DNA of 64,000 nucleotides from positions 186,001 to 250,000 of the forward strand of contig NZ_CANLYK010000004.1 of NCBI RefSeq assembly GCF_947495325.1. The letters run 5' to 3'. The first letter of the stretch is position 1. Each line of letters opens with the position of its first letter. The notes under the pieces were generated by a model that was given only the letters and a program-made list of their open reading frames with translations, was not told where the DNA came from and ran no database searches. This document shows positions 46,601 through 54,990 of the stretch, in pieces. A program made the position numbers and the translations under genes. Origin of the DNA: an uncultured Allomuricauda sp. (GTDB lineage: Bacteria > Bacteroidota > Bacteroidia > Flavobacteriales > Flavobacteriaceae).

Positions 46601-46786
46601 TTTCTTTAAAAAAACCGCTGGATAGCTATTGTGATTTTCATCGGTACTGAAATAAATTTCATCAATACCAAAATCCTTAACTTGATTGATTACAACTAAT
46701 TGACTTTCAGAAACTTGATTGGATTCTGAAGTAATAGACACGGCCTTATTCAAGCCTAAATTTTCTATTATATCAAAATCAATCAT
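43682..46786 (-). CDS. N6-adenine DNA methylase, Eco57I-like (type IIG-like)
   Basis: This 1034-aa protein has a methylase core with motif I DPTCGSG (359-365) and motif IV NPPF (481-484, in DLVVGNPPFG). The N-terminal 150 residues (VFLKKVQKFDDF..., FLYVYSETEIRIYN) look like those of Eco57I-type enzymes; the C-terminal 400 residues form a target-recognition region. Whether the N-terminus cleaves DNA is not clear: I see no clean PD-(D/E)XK there, which fits a separate nuclease in the next gene. It inserts a minus-strand module between the tra and mob blocks. Confidence 0.85.
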   Translation of the reverse strand: MIDFDIIENLGLNKAVSITSESNQVSESQLVVINQVKDFGIDEIYFSTDENHNSYPAVFLKKVQKFDDFALREVAIAQKKIWNFKKVIFLYVYSETEIRIYNCAEKPLLIKTDDFDYKKELKTLEIESYKFSDKTKLKQLQNLFSTIAIDTGIIWTLEEAFEIRKKISLQRRVDKYLVESLTYTAKQLQEEGLEINLIHKIIMRSLFLLYLEDRGATDEKFYSEIKKGAKSYFDILDDADKTYSLFRKLEEYFNGNVFTVDRNESISREHLLIIKKCFINGNDNSLQQNLFEDLRLFDFSIIQIELLSEIYENFLAEINPTLKQDTGTFYTPPSLVELILNEKLPISRAEKEFNVKILDPTCGSGIFLVESFKRLVKRYENAKGEKLTDFNKLKKLLTDNIFGVEIHPQSIKVAAFSLYLALVDNLNPKTIWQNKDYCLPYLINDPSDGTLVEQGNNLFRSDTIQQNPQVERLDFDLVVGNPPFGTKNLSQSIRDYSDKYGFAKEMVLPFLHKATTFSENGEIALIFNTKILTNTKITYQNFRKWLFNECYVEKIYNFSILRNAPKDFGGQLFGSATGPISIAFYRKNQPKKKSDTIVYYAPKTYIKSNVIEGVSIDGTDLKYLPREECKKPTSKIWKIAMWGGIGDINLIQKLNTSESLEQFISDEKIYKGSGLQFLNNSTKNPKVDNEIPNRYIAPKNIRRYISHSFSDLNSGLTQRSKEIYAKYYGVQVEDLPTINVFRRVGAKKTYFAPHILIKEGLSNWKICASYEDEACSFNSKVLGLSHSDSKLLKGLTCFINSKLAYYYLFLCSASIGIEREEIKPNEVYRLPFSLTKKNLHHLADIYDRLIIEESKIFNTNTKKFEQEIDSYISKCFDFSIDESLIVDNFVEFTIPLLIKKYQYVLGPTNKDEIRDYAIKVSQHLNDFLQNQNLYANCTVYENINHFSPLMIAKIMFGDSEKEVSMSSVDLQDISRELDKELWQKKATNIYFRKKLNYKTGNEIFIVRPNQRRFWTQSMAIEDASELILEILNEV

Positions 46787-46990
46787 ATCGAAAGTTGTCC
46801 AAAATACCTGATAGTTAGTTACATACTAAATTAATCCCAAAGGTACAAATGATTTTGCGATTTTGATAATTGAAGTTTTACTAATATTTGGAAATATTCC
46901 AAAAAATTGGATAAAGCAATTACTAGCCTTATTAAACAGATTCTACATTAATATGACGACTATAGGTTTTAACCAAATTAAGCATAGAAA

Positions 46991-48571
46991 CTATTTAAAA
47001 ATTGACCTTGCCTCCTCATAAACCTGCTCAAAATTCTCCTCTAAATCAACCTGAGAAAACTGCTTCGATATATTAGGTAATTCTCGTTGAATATTAGCCA
47101 ATTTAAATTTAATTTTCTTGTCTTTCCCATCAGCATAAGTAATAAACTCGCCCTGTTTTAACCTGAAGAACACATCTGCTCTAATTTTTGGGATTTCTTT
47201 CTCTCCAGTCGTAATACGTGTATCGAAATCAAGATTATGCCCACGGCTAATACTCTTGGTTGGGTCTTTGATAATTTCAAAAAAGCGTTCGTAATATTTA
47301 GCCGTATCTGGGTCATTTACCTTTCCAAAAAATTGATAAGACAAATTGCTCAAAATTGCTTTACTCGCCTTATCGCCGTACATCATATCATTCTGAATTT
47401 TGTCCTGCATCACATAGATGGTGGCAATATCATAGCTTCTCAACGTTGCAGGAATTCGATGCATATTCAATAATCGGATGGTAGGCGCTTCTTCCATTAG
47501 CAAGAACGACGAATTAGAATTTCGCACGCTCATTTGTTTAGTAATTGTGTGAATTATGGTTGCAATTACAGGCGAATACGATGTTTCAAATTTTGGATTG
47601 TTTACTACGGAAATGATGGCAGGATTATCTTTGCTATTTATATTTAATGGTACTTCGTCTGCGGATAATGCCATAAAAATACGTTGTGTACTAATGCGTT
47701 TTAGTGCATTAGCCAAGGTGCTTTTAACGCCAGCTGTCTGCCTATCGGAATCCTTTCCACTAATAAAAGCATCTGCCATTGCCCTTGATGTTGTGTTGGT
47801 TTCCAAAAATTGGATAAGACTATCCGTGTCCAATAATTGATAAATAGCTATTAAATGGGGTAGCGTGCAATATTTAGGATAATCTGTTTTCAGTTTCCAA
47901 ATTAAACCACCAATCAAACCTTCAGCAGCATCGTTAAAGAATTTGGTTGTGCCTGTAGTTCCTGATTCCCGTTGTTCCAAAAGGTTTTCAATTAGCACCC
48001 TCGACACTTCGTTTATACTTTCCTCGTTCTCTAAATAACGGGGCGCAATAGGATTTACCCTATGGATGATTTTATCGAAGGAAATGACCTTAAACGGAAT
48101 ATCGCCATCCTTAAAAAGCGGGTACGCTATTTCTGTTAGTTCAAAGTCTTTGTAGTCGTGTATGATTCCGCAAAAGTCCTCTTTCCTGAAATGGTTGAGA
48201 AACCCATAAACTATACTCTCGGTTTTTCCGCTTCCGGCGGATCCGATGACGGATGCACCACGTTTAATGTTATCTAATTTGAAGTTTCCTTTATTCGTAG
48301 AAAAACTGACTTGGTATTTCGTATTTCCATTTTGTTTATTTTCAGTTTTATGCAGAAAAACATACAGTACTGTATTAATTAGCATAAGAGGACAAACCAA
48401 ATACAATAATATCGATACTAATTCATTTCCTTCAGAAATATAGAAAACGAGAAATGAAAGCATAGTGATATTTAATAAGAATGCATATTTACTTACGCGA
48501 AACATCGCATAGAAAACAGTACTGGTTAGACCAATAATTGAAAGAATTGTTATGGCATTATCTATCTGCAT
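46991..48571 (-). CDS. Type IV coupling protein (VirD4/TraD-like, MobC of Bacteroidota)
   Basis: This 526-aa protein has N-terminal membrane helices (about 5-78), Walker A with K116 (GSAGSGKTE), and a Walker B-like SFLLMEEAPTIR. It links the relaxase-DNA complex to the secretion channel. It follows the relaxase gene by 5 bp. In Bacteroidota elements this gene is also called mobC or traG-like TraD. Confidence 0.88.
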   Translation of the reverse strand: MQIDNAITILSIIGLTSTVFYAMFRVSKYAFLLNITMLSFLVFYISEGNELVSILLYLVCPLMLINTVLYVFLHKTENKQNGNTKYQVSFSTNKGNFKLDNIKRGASVIGSAGSGKTESIVYGFLNHFRKEDFCGIIHDYKDFELTEIAYPLFKDGDIPFKVISFDKIIHRVNPIAPRYLENEESINEVSRVLIENLLEQRESGTTGTTKFFNDAAEGLIGGLIWKLKTDYPKYCTLPHLIAIYQLLDTDSLIQFLETNTTSRAMADAFISGKDSDRQTAGVKSTLANALKRISTQRIFMALSADEVPLNINSKDNPAIISVVNNPKFETSYSPVIATIIHTITKQMSVRNSNSSFLLMEEAPTIRLLNMHRIPATLRSYDIATIYVMQDKIQNDMMYGDKASKAILSNLSYQFFGKVNDPDTAKYYERFFEIIKDPTKSISRGHNLDFDTRITTGEKEIPKIRADVFFRLKQGEFITYADGKDKKIKFKLANIQRELPNISKQFSQVDLEENFEQVYEEARSIFK

Positions 48572-48576
48572 AGGTG

Positions 48577-49608
48577 TTAGATTCCGATGGAACTTGATTT
48601 TATAGCCACTTCCGCACCACGTCTTAACCGTTTAAAAACTCGAAGTGCAATTTGTGCTTGACTTACTGGAATACTTGGAACGATTGGCAATCCCGTTTTC
48701 GTCATCATTTTGAAAGCCAATGCTCTTTCGTTAGCTGGTAATTTCATCAAGGCAGCAAAGTAGAGCTTGGGGTTTTTAACAAAATCTTTGCGTGCCTTAT
48801 AGGTCTCGGCAAAGTTGCGTTTATAACCAAAAGTCTTGTCAAAGGTCTTTTCCGCTTTTTCAAAGAATTTATCACGGTCAAAACCTCGTTTAACATTCTT
48901 ACCGTGCATTTCAACTTCTGAGGCTTTGTGCTTGCTTCCTGGGGAAAGACTTACCGAATTGGAAGCATCCTTTCTACTTACGATGATATGGATATGACTT
49001 TGGTTTCCATCTTTAGCCATTCCTTGAACAATCCGTTTTCCATTTTGTTGATGTGGTGCTTGGCGTTCCAGTTTGGCAATTTCTTTTTTCATTTTTTTTA
49101 TGCTCCCTTCAGCTCGTCCTTCTTGAACATTTCTGATTTCCGTTTTGAGCTGCAATATTTTCGTAGCATACGGTTGGTTTTCTTTAATCTGAAAATCCGT
49201 TCCTTTAAAGGTGCGTTGATGTTCAATTTTGGCGTAATATTTTATATCGTTTATTGAAATTGGTCGTCCATTTATTTCCCGATTGAAGCTGGCAACATAA
49301 TCCTTCATCAGCTCACGAGTGTAGGTTTTTAAGTCTTGGCTATTGTTCTGAAGTTTACGCAATTCATATTTTGATGGACTGACTGTGATGGAATAAAATT
49401 TAGGTTCTTTCTTTTTTAGTTTTGCGGTGTTTCCATCAATCTCTTTTACCACTTCTTCGGCAGAAATCTCATCCCCACATTGATTAAAAAAGTGTTCCAT
49501 ATCCCGCTGTTCTAAACCTTCATTTTCTTTCTCTAAATAACCCACGAAATCTGCTGAACTTTGTGAATAATTATTACCCAATTTTTGAGCTGTGATTGTA
49601 ATGTACAT
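48577..49608 (-). CDS. Relaxase (DUF5712/MobB-like)
   Basis: This 343-aa protein fits the DUF5712 mobilisation family. It has a HUH-like motif with H205 and H207 (SHIHIIV) and an upstream KIEHQRTFKG segment around H130; Tyr-rich N-terminus (SADFVGYLEKEN). It should nick oriT and stay bound to the 5' end. It lies between the BfmA-like gene (11 bp upstream) and the coupling protein gene. Confidence 0.85.
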   Translation of the reverse strand: MYITITAQKLGNNYSQSSADFVGYLEKENEGLEQRDMEHFFNQCGDEISAEEVVKEIDGNTAKLKKKEPKFYSITVSPSKYELRKLQNNSQDLKTYTRELMKDYVASFNREINGRPISINDIKYYAKIEHQRTFKGTDFQIKENQPYATKILQLKTEIRNVQEGRAEGSIKKMKKEIAKLERQAPHQQNGKRIVQGMAKDGNQSHIHIIVSRKDASNSVSLSPGSKHKASEVEMHGKNVKRGFDRDKFFEKAEKTFDKTFGYKRNFAETYKARKDFVKNPKLYFAALMKLPANERALAFKMMTKTGLPIVPSIPVSQAQIALRVFKRLRRGAEVAIKSSSIGI

Positions 49609-49619
49609 AGCTTAAAAAA

Positions 49620-50000
49620 TTAGAGTTGATTACTTGTATTTTGCTTTTCACGAAAGCGTACTTCTTTCTTTTCTTCGACATATTTCTTTTCTACGATTAG
49701 CGGTTTTTTTGTGGGTTCATCTGTTTCAAACAGCGATTGAATCATTGCTACCGTAGGTTTGGTTTGTGTCTTTTCTACATCTCGCATTATAGCAATAACC
49801 GCATTGATTCTTTTAAGTAATTTCGCTTCAATGGTTCGCCCTGTCGGTCCTAGTTTTTCCTTTGGTGAAATTTCATTGTAGAAGAAAAAATCAAGCATCG
49901 TAGACATTGCCTCCGTATGCGATTCGAAGTAAGTACGTGAGAAAGTTTGGAAACGTTTTGCAGTTTCTTTTTTAAATCTAATTCCAGTAAATGAGTCCAT
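49620..50000 (-). CDS. BfmA/BtgA-family mobilisation protein
   Basis: This 126-aa basic protein starts MDSFTGIRFKKETAKRF, a ribbon-helix-helix-like signature, and continues with FYNEISPKEKLGPTGRTIEAKL, typical of BfmA/BtgA accessory mobilisation proteins that bind oriT and help the relaxase. It starts next to two identical TTTGTCGCAAA repeats in the candidate oriT. Confidence 0.82.
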   Translation of the reverse strand: MDSFTGIRFKKETAKRFQTFSRTYFESHTEAMSTMLDFFFYNEISPKEKLGPTGRTIEAKLLKRINAVIAIMRDVEKTQTKPTVAMIQSLFETDEPTKKPLIVEKKYVEEKKEVRFREKQNTSNQL

Positions 50001-50434
50001 ATTTCGCCGATTTGTCGCAAAATCTTCCCTAAAAATGGGCGTTTACAGCTCGTTTGTCGCAAATCGCTGATTGCCAAGAAATTAATATAAATTCAAATTG
50101 CTGATAATCAGCTGTTTGAAAATGAAAAGGAATCCGAAACATCGCGAAGCGTGTTACCCTCTTGCTATTCCTTTTCGTCCCGCTCGCGGGACAAAAATCC
50201 ATACAATCCGGCTAAAAAGCCGATTGCCTCTTTCAGAGAAAATAATTTTCCGATATGTTATTTTTCGATGTGTAAGGGTATCGGCGAAAGTCAAAAATTG
50301 GATAACCTTACTTTAATTTGTATGCTGAATTTCAGCATTGTAAAGATACATTTTTTTTCTTGAATTGGATATGAATTACATACAAAAACACCTCTAAAAA
50401 TTCAGAGGTGTAAGATTCAAAAAAAATGAAAAAA
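50001..50434. other. Candidate oriT region
   Basis: This 434-bp gene-free stretch lies immediately upstream of the BfmA-relaxase-coupling protein operon. It holds two exact TTTGTCGCAAA repeats (50011-50021, 50053-50063; 42 bp apart), a 13-bp palindrome (50100-50112), a GC-rich hairpin GTCCCGC-TC-GCGGGAC (50177-50192), a short hairpin CGGCT/AGCCG (50209-50222) and a 17-bp palindrome (50322-50338). Repeats and hairpins directly before a mobilisation operon are how oriT looks in related elements. I cannot place the nick. Confidence 0.55.
50388..50411 (-). terminator. Terminator of the ssb-radC-side operon
   Basis: ACACCTCT (50388-50395) and AGAGGTGT (50404-50411) form a perfect 8-bp stem with an 8-nt loop; on the minus strand it is followed by TTTTTG. 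It lies 24 bp after the stop of the 65-aa gene. Confidence 0.75.
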
Positions 50435-50632
50435 TTATATATTGAATACGTATGTGTAGGAATACAAATTCCGAAGTGCTTCTTCCTCAATTACCGTTTC
50501 AAAACAGATATAATTTTCCTTTACGTATTTGCGGATAGCATCCCCAAATTTTCGTTCCACATCCTTTTTAGAATTTTCTAAAAGTCGGTTTTGAGTCTCT
50601 TCGCTCAGGTCTGTAAAATTGAGATATACCAT
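50435..50632 (-). CDS. Hypothetical 65-aa protein
   Basis: Not recognised. Acidic/charged and helical (FTDLSEETQNRLLENSKKDV, then KFGDAIRKYVKENY). It lies 11 bp after radC on the same strand and before a terminator, so it is probably a real small gene of the ssb-radC block. Confidence 0.55.
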   Translation of the reverse strand: MVYLNFTDLSEETQNRLLENSKKDVERKFGDAIRKYVKENYICFETVIEEEALRNLYSYTYVFNI

Positions 50633-50643
50633 AGCTATTTGTT

Positions 50644-51093
50644 TTACAAAATTCCGTTATCAGAAAAACTATAGTAATCGCCATCGGGCGCAAAAATCAA
50701 ATGGTCTAACAATCGGATGTCAAAAACAGATGCGGCTTTTTTGATTTTGTTTGTCAATTTTATATCTGCTTCACTTGGTTCTAACTTACCACTCGGATGA
50801 TTATGTGCTAATATCAAACCTACTGAAAGTGACTTTAAAACAGTTGCAAATAGGATACGCATATCTACTAAAGTTCCTGCAATTCCACCTTGTGAAATTT
50901 GGCAGATACCTTTCACTTTATTGCTGTTATTCAAGAGTACAATTTTAAATGATTCTTGTAATTCCATAGTACGTTTATCCCAATTTTGAAAAAGGACTTC
51001 CGCAGCTTGTGCAGAGGATGAAACCTGTACCCAATCTTTGGATTTGATACCACCCTCATAACTTATTTTTATTTCGTTAACTTGTGCTTTCAT
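50644..51093 (-). CDS. radC: RadC-like JAB-domain protein
   Basis: This 149-aa protein is the JAB/MPN domain of RadC without the N-terminal UvrC-like helix-hairpin region. The metal motif HNHPSG-x6-SEAD-like (AHNHPSGKLEPSEAD) is intact. Short RadC proteins are widespread on mobile elements and plasmids; their function is not settled, and anti-restriction or anti-defence roles have been suggested. It lies downstream of ssb, separated by a terminator hairpin. Confidence 0.88.
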   Translation of the reverse strand: MKAQVNEIKISYEGGIKSKDWVQVSSSAQAAEVLFQNWDKRTMELQESFKIVLLNNSNKVKGICQISQGGIAGTLVDMRILFATVLKSLSVGLILAHNHPSGKLEPSEADIKLTNKIKKAASVFDIRLLDHLIFAPDGDYYSFSDNGIL

Positions 51094-51124
51094 TGTGCAT
51101 ATAATTAATGTGTGAATAATGAAA

Positions 51125-51160
51125 AAAGAGGGCGCATCTTTCGACGGTTACGCCCTCTTT
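51125..51160 (-). terminator. Terminator after ssb
   Basis: AAAGAGGGCG (51125-51134) and CGCCCTCTTT (51151-51160) are perfect 10-bp arms with a 16-nt loop. On the minus strand a T-run follows. It lies 10 bp after the ssb stop and before radC, so radC may need its own promoter or read-through. Confidence 0.85.
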
Positions 51161-51170
51161 AATTTTAGAT

Positions 51171-51515
51171 TTAGTTATCGCCTTTACTTCCAAGTAAAAG
51201 GATTTCATCCGCTACTACTTCCGTAACATAGCGTTGTTCATTATCATCAGTTGTGTAGCTTCGAGTTTTTAGTTTTCCCGATATTCCAACCTCTTTTCCT
51301 TTGGCAACATACTTTTCTACAATTTCAGCAGTCTTGCCCCAGGCTACAATTGTATGCCAATTCGTATCTGTTTGCTTTTCGCCTTTGCTGTCTTTATAAT
51401 ACTCATTTGTGGCTAATGAAAAACGGGCTACTTTCTTTCCGCTTTCAAGGTTCGTAATGGTTGGTTCTTGTCCAACGTTTCCAATTAACTGTACGTGATT
51501 TTTAATAGTACTCAT
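51171..51515 (-). CDS. ssb: Single-stranded DNA-binding protein
   Basis: This 114-aa OB-fold protein has NHVQLIGNVGQEPTI, ATNEYYKDSKGEK, TNWHTIVAWGKTAEI and GKEVGISGKLKTRSY, all standard SSB segments. It lacks the acidic C-terminal tail (ends LLLGSKGDN), so it may not recruit host repair proteins. It probably protects the transferred strand. Confidence 0.95.
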   Translation of the reverse strand: MSTIKNHVQLIGNVGQEPTITNLESGKKVARFSLATNEYYKDSKGEKQTDTNWHTIVAWGKTAEIVEKYVAKGKEVGISGKLKTRSYTTDDNEQRYVTEVVADEILLLGSKGDN

Positions 51516-51589
51516 AATAAAATATTTAAGTGATTTATATTTCCCCTATTGATTTAAAACAGATTAAATTTTAAGGGGTGTTTGTTCTT

Positions 51590-52200
51590 TTCTTTCGTGC
51601 ACCGCACAATGGATAGAGTGGGTTTTGTCAAGACTTTTAGGGAATAAATCAGGTGTGTTTGCGACGTAGTAAAATCCTTGGATTTTCAAGGAAGTAGAAA
51701 CCTTATTTTTCAATAAAACTCGTATAGTCTTGACAAGTTCCATAAGGGCATTAGCAATTCTTTTAAACGCAGTTGCGGTTGAGCGTACCGATAGTTAAGC
51801 GAAATAAGTAGCTGTGGTTAAATTAGAATTGGTTATGTCGTGCCTGTTTTTCGACGACCCGAAAAACAACAAAAGCTTTATCCATTATAAACCCCTTAAA
51901 ATGTGTAAGACAGCGGTTCGGTTTTTAAGGATTTTCGAGTGAGGGCTCAAGAAGACCGCGCCGAAAATCCTGTTGAGAAAACCGAAGTGATGGATTTCCG
52001 ATGAAAAAGCGGACTTAATTTACAATTTTGGCTCGGGAATGTAGTGCTCCTTCCCAGAGTACAGGGAAGGGTTAACGAAATGGAAAGCTGAAATTGGGGA
52101 TTGTGTCCAAGATATTTGTAGTGAAGCTCTTTTCCTGGAATGGAGAGTAACGAAATGTAGGGGAATGTGCTGAGTGGGTATAGAATTTTAGACGAAAAAA
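51590..52200. ncRNA. Structured non-coding region upstream of ssb (candidate large RNA)
   Basis: The 791-bp gap 51516-52306 has no plausible gene but strong complementary pairs. TTGTCAAGACT (51625-51635) pairs with 51726-51736 (11 bp) around a hairpin TCCTTG/CAAGGA (51675-51692). TTCGGTTTT (51917-51925) with 51978-51986 (9 bp) encloses AGGATTTTCG (51928-51937) with 51962-51971 (10 bp). CCTTCCC (52049-52055) pairs with GGGAAGG (52064-52070). TAACGAAATG repeats at 52073 and 52148. Could be a long ssb leader, an independent RNA, or a single-strand origin. Strand not decided. Confidence 0.5.
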
Positions 52201-52306
52201 TATAACTGGTTCTGAATCAAAAATTTTCATCAAAACAAAACGATTATTCTCTATAATAATCTGTTAAATTTTATTACATTATCAAGCTAAAAGAATTACA
52301 TAATTA

Positions 52307-54826
52307 ATGAATATATTCAAGAAAAAACTAGAAGATACTACACCAAAAGAACTCAACTTTGAACCTACTGAACTTTTTCAATCTTTATTTCATAAAGAAG
52401 GTTATGCTTATTTACGTGGCATACAGGAAGAAGTATTAAATTCTTGGCACAAAATACGAGACCAGCGCGATGTGCTTTGTAAAATGAATACGGGCTCTGG
52501 AAAAACTTTGGTAAGCCTTCTAATGTTGTATTCAAAAATGGTCGAAGGTGTCGGCCCAAGTTTATATTTATGTCCAGACAGACAACTCTTGGAACAAGCA
52601 AAAATCCAAGCACATTTGTATGGAATACCTGTCTGTGAAGTAGAATATGTAGGGCAAAGAAGTGTGTTCCCCGACGATTTCTTGAACTCTAAAGCAATAC
52701 TTTTATGCACCTTTCAAAAACTGTTCAACTCACGTTCAATTTTCGAGAGAGATAATATCGATGTCGGTTCTATTGTTCTGGATGATGCACACGTATGTTT
52801 AGATATTGCTAGGGATGCAACTACATTACTAATCCCATTTGGTCACGATTTAGCAAAGAGATTATTAAAGTTATTTAAAGGGGATTTGAAATATCAGGCG
52901 CCGGGCACTTATCATAGATTGATACAGGGCGACCCATATGCTAAAATTTTGAAAGTCCCTTATTGGTCCTGGCTCTCACGTAATGACGAATTAATTGAAC
53001 TCATTGGTGAATTTAGCGAGGACGATGAACTGTTTTTTAAATGGGGACTAATTGCTGACGACCTAAAATCTTATGATTGTTATGTTGGTCCCAGAGGAAT
53101 TGAAATTGCACCAGCCTATGTCCCATTTCATAATGTTCGGGCTTTTAATGAAGCCAAACATAGATATATCCTTTCCGCCACATTCGAAGACCAAATAGAC
53201 TTAATTAAAGATTTAGGAATAGATAAAGATAGCATCAAAAATGCTTTAATACCTAAAGACAGAAAGGATGTTGGTCAACGGCTAATACTAGCTCCACAAC
53301 GTTTTGATTCCAGAATAACAGATGAGCAAATAATGGCCTTAGCAAAAGACTATTCTAAATCTGGAATTAATGTAATGGTATTAACTCCTTCTTCAGAAAG
53401 AGCTACAAAATGGGAAGATATAGGTGCCAAAGTTCTGCAAAACGATAGTATAAATTCAGATATCGGAAAATTAAAAGAAGAAAAAGGGTTGTTTTATGTG
53501 TTAGTAAATAGATACGACGGGGTTGACTTAAATGGGGATATGTGTAGAGTACTTATTCTTGATGGCTATCCATCTTTTAGTTCCTATGAACAGCTATATG
53601 CTGAACTACGTTTAGAGTCTGTCAAAGCATCATTAAAAGCGCAGATAATAGAGCAAGGATTAGGTAGAGCGGTACGGTCTGGAAGTGATTACTGTACTGT
53701 TTTTCTTATGGGAAAAGACCTATTGCAATTTGTGGGCAATAAATCTAACCTTCAATATTTCACACCTGTTACCAGAGAACAGCTTAAACTGGGTCTTTCT
53801 TTATTAGATGAAGAATCAAAAGACAATACTCTTGAAACAATTAAAGAAACAGCAAATCTATGTTTGGTGCAAGATATGAGTTGGCGAGAATACCACTCAG
53901 ATATATTGTCAAAAATCGAAGGCGATAAAACAGATGACCGCATATTGAAAAATTTGGAAATCGCAGATGTAGAGTCGAAAGCTATTGACCAATTCAGAAG
54001 AAGGGATTATGAAGGTGCGAGTAATCTTATTTTAAATGATATTGTTGACTCGGTTGATTTAACTTCCAAACAACGCGGTTGGTACTTCGAAAAGTCCGCA
54101 AATTACTTATTTCTTGATAATGCTCCGAAATCCAATGATTTACAATTAAAAGCGGCTCAGACGACTTCTCATATGCTTCAGTCTAAAAATGGTCATAGCT
54201 ATACCAAGATTACAGCTAATGAAGGACAAGCAATACAAGTTCTTCATTTCGTTAAACGCTTTGAAACATCACAAGACTTTAAAATGTATATTGAAAGTCT
54301 CTTTGAAAATCTTAGTTTTAGTCAAGATATACCGCACACAAAGTTTGAAAATGCCTTGGCAGAAATAGGAAGTTTAATCGGTTTTTATACACAAGAACCA
54401 GAAGCTGAGTTTGGAAATGGGCCAGATGTCCTCTGGGTAATGACAGACCAGCATTATCTAGTACTAGAAGCAAAATCAAGAGCAATTCACGATGTTATAA
54501 CTAGAGATAACATCAATCAACTTCTGGGTTCTGGCGAATGGTTTAAGAATTTATATGGACCTGCCGCTAATCATAATTTGGTTACATTGCAGCCTCCAAA
54601 CATTAAGGGTTGGAATGTAAATACCAGCGAAAACACTCGTGTAATCGATGAAGATTCTTTAATTCTATTGAAAGATAATTTAAGAAGATTTGTTGACGGA
54701 GTCAATAATTCGGGGTTTACAGCGGCTACAACAAGGGAAATTGCAAACTTATTAGGAATACATAATTTCACGCCCAATGGCTTTAGAACTACTTATCTCA
54801 AGCCAGTTTATTCAAAGAAAGGATAG
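52307..54826 (+). CDS. SF2 helicase with C-terminal PD-(D/E)XK nuclease-like domain
   Basis: Seen in 839 aa: Walker A with K66 (NTGSGKT), Walker B DDAH (159-162), motif III-like LSATF, motif VI QGLGRAVRSGS, a helical middle (about 500-660), and a C-terminal segment EFGNGPDVLW (D707) followed by LVLEAKS (E721, K723), the core of a PD-(D/E)XK nuclease. A single protein with helicase and nuclease parts in an ICE variable spot suggests phage or plasmid defence, or DNA processing. I cannot assign it to a named system. No partner gene is adjacent on this strand; ssb is divergent. Confidence 0.78.
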   Translation: MNIFKKKLEDTTPKELNFEPTELFQSLFHKEGYAYLRGIQEEVLNSWHKIRDQRDVLCKMNTGSGKTLVSLLMLYSKMVEGVGPSLYLCPDRQLLEQAKIQAHLYGIPVCEVEYVGQRSVFPDDFLNSKAILLCTFQKLFNSRSIFERDNIDVGSIVLDDAHVCLDIARDATTLLIPFGHDLAKRLLKLFKGDLKYQAPGTYHRLIQGDPYAKILKVPYWSWLSRNDELIELIGEFSEDDELFFKWGLIADDLKSYDCYVGPRGIEIAPAYVPFHNVRAFNEAKHRYILSATFEDQIDLIKDLGIDKDSIKNALIPKDRKDVGQRLILAPQRFDSRITDEQIMALAKDYSKSGINVMVLTPSSERATKWEDIGAKVLQNDSINSDIGKLKEEKGLFYVLVNRYDGVDLNGDMCRVLILDGYPSFSSYEQLYAELRLESVKASLKAQIIEQGLGRAVRSGSDYCTVFLMGKDLLQFVGNKSNLQYFTPVTREQLKLGLSLLDEESKDNTLETIKETANLCLVQDMSWREYHSDILSKIEGDKTDDRILKNLEIADVESKAIDQFRRRDYEGASNLILNDIVDSVDLTSKQRGWYFEKSANYLFLDNAPKSNDLQLKAAQTTSHMLQSKNGHSYTKITANEGQAIQVLHFVKRFETSQDFKMYIESLFENLSFSQDIPHTKFENALAEIGSLIGFYTQEPEAEFGNGPDVLWVMTDQHYLVLEAKSRAIHDVITRDNINQLLGSGEWFKNLYGPAANHNLVTLQPPNIKGWNVNTSENTRVIDEDSLILLKDNLRRFVDGVNNSGFTAATTREIANLLGIHNFTPNGFRTTYLKPVYSKKG

Positions 54827-54839
54827 ATTAAGGGTGAAA

Positions 54840-54926
<87 letters not shown>

Positions 54927-54944
54927 CAGATACGAAAGTATTTT

Positions 54945-54967
54945 AGCCCGTAATTAATTTGCGGGCT
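54945..54967 (+). terminator. Terminator after the tRNA-like gene
   Basis: AGCCCG (54945-54950) pairs with CGGGCT (54962-54967), followed by TGTTGGTTTT. It lies 18 bp after the tRNA-like gene and before the convergent gene 54991-55536. Confidence 0.6.
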
Positions 54968-54990
54968 TGTTGGTTTTACCAATTTCTAAC

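Noticed and set aside
46787..46990. Gap between the methylase and coupling protein genes
   Set aside because: No gene, hairpin or convincing promoter could be supported here.
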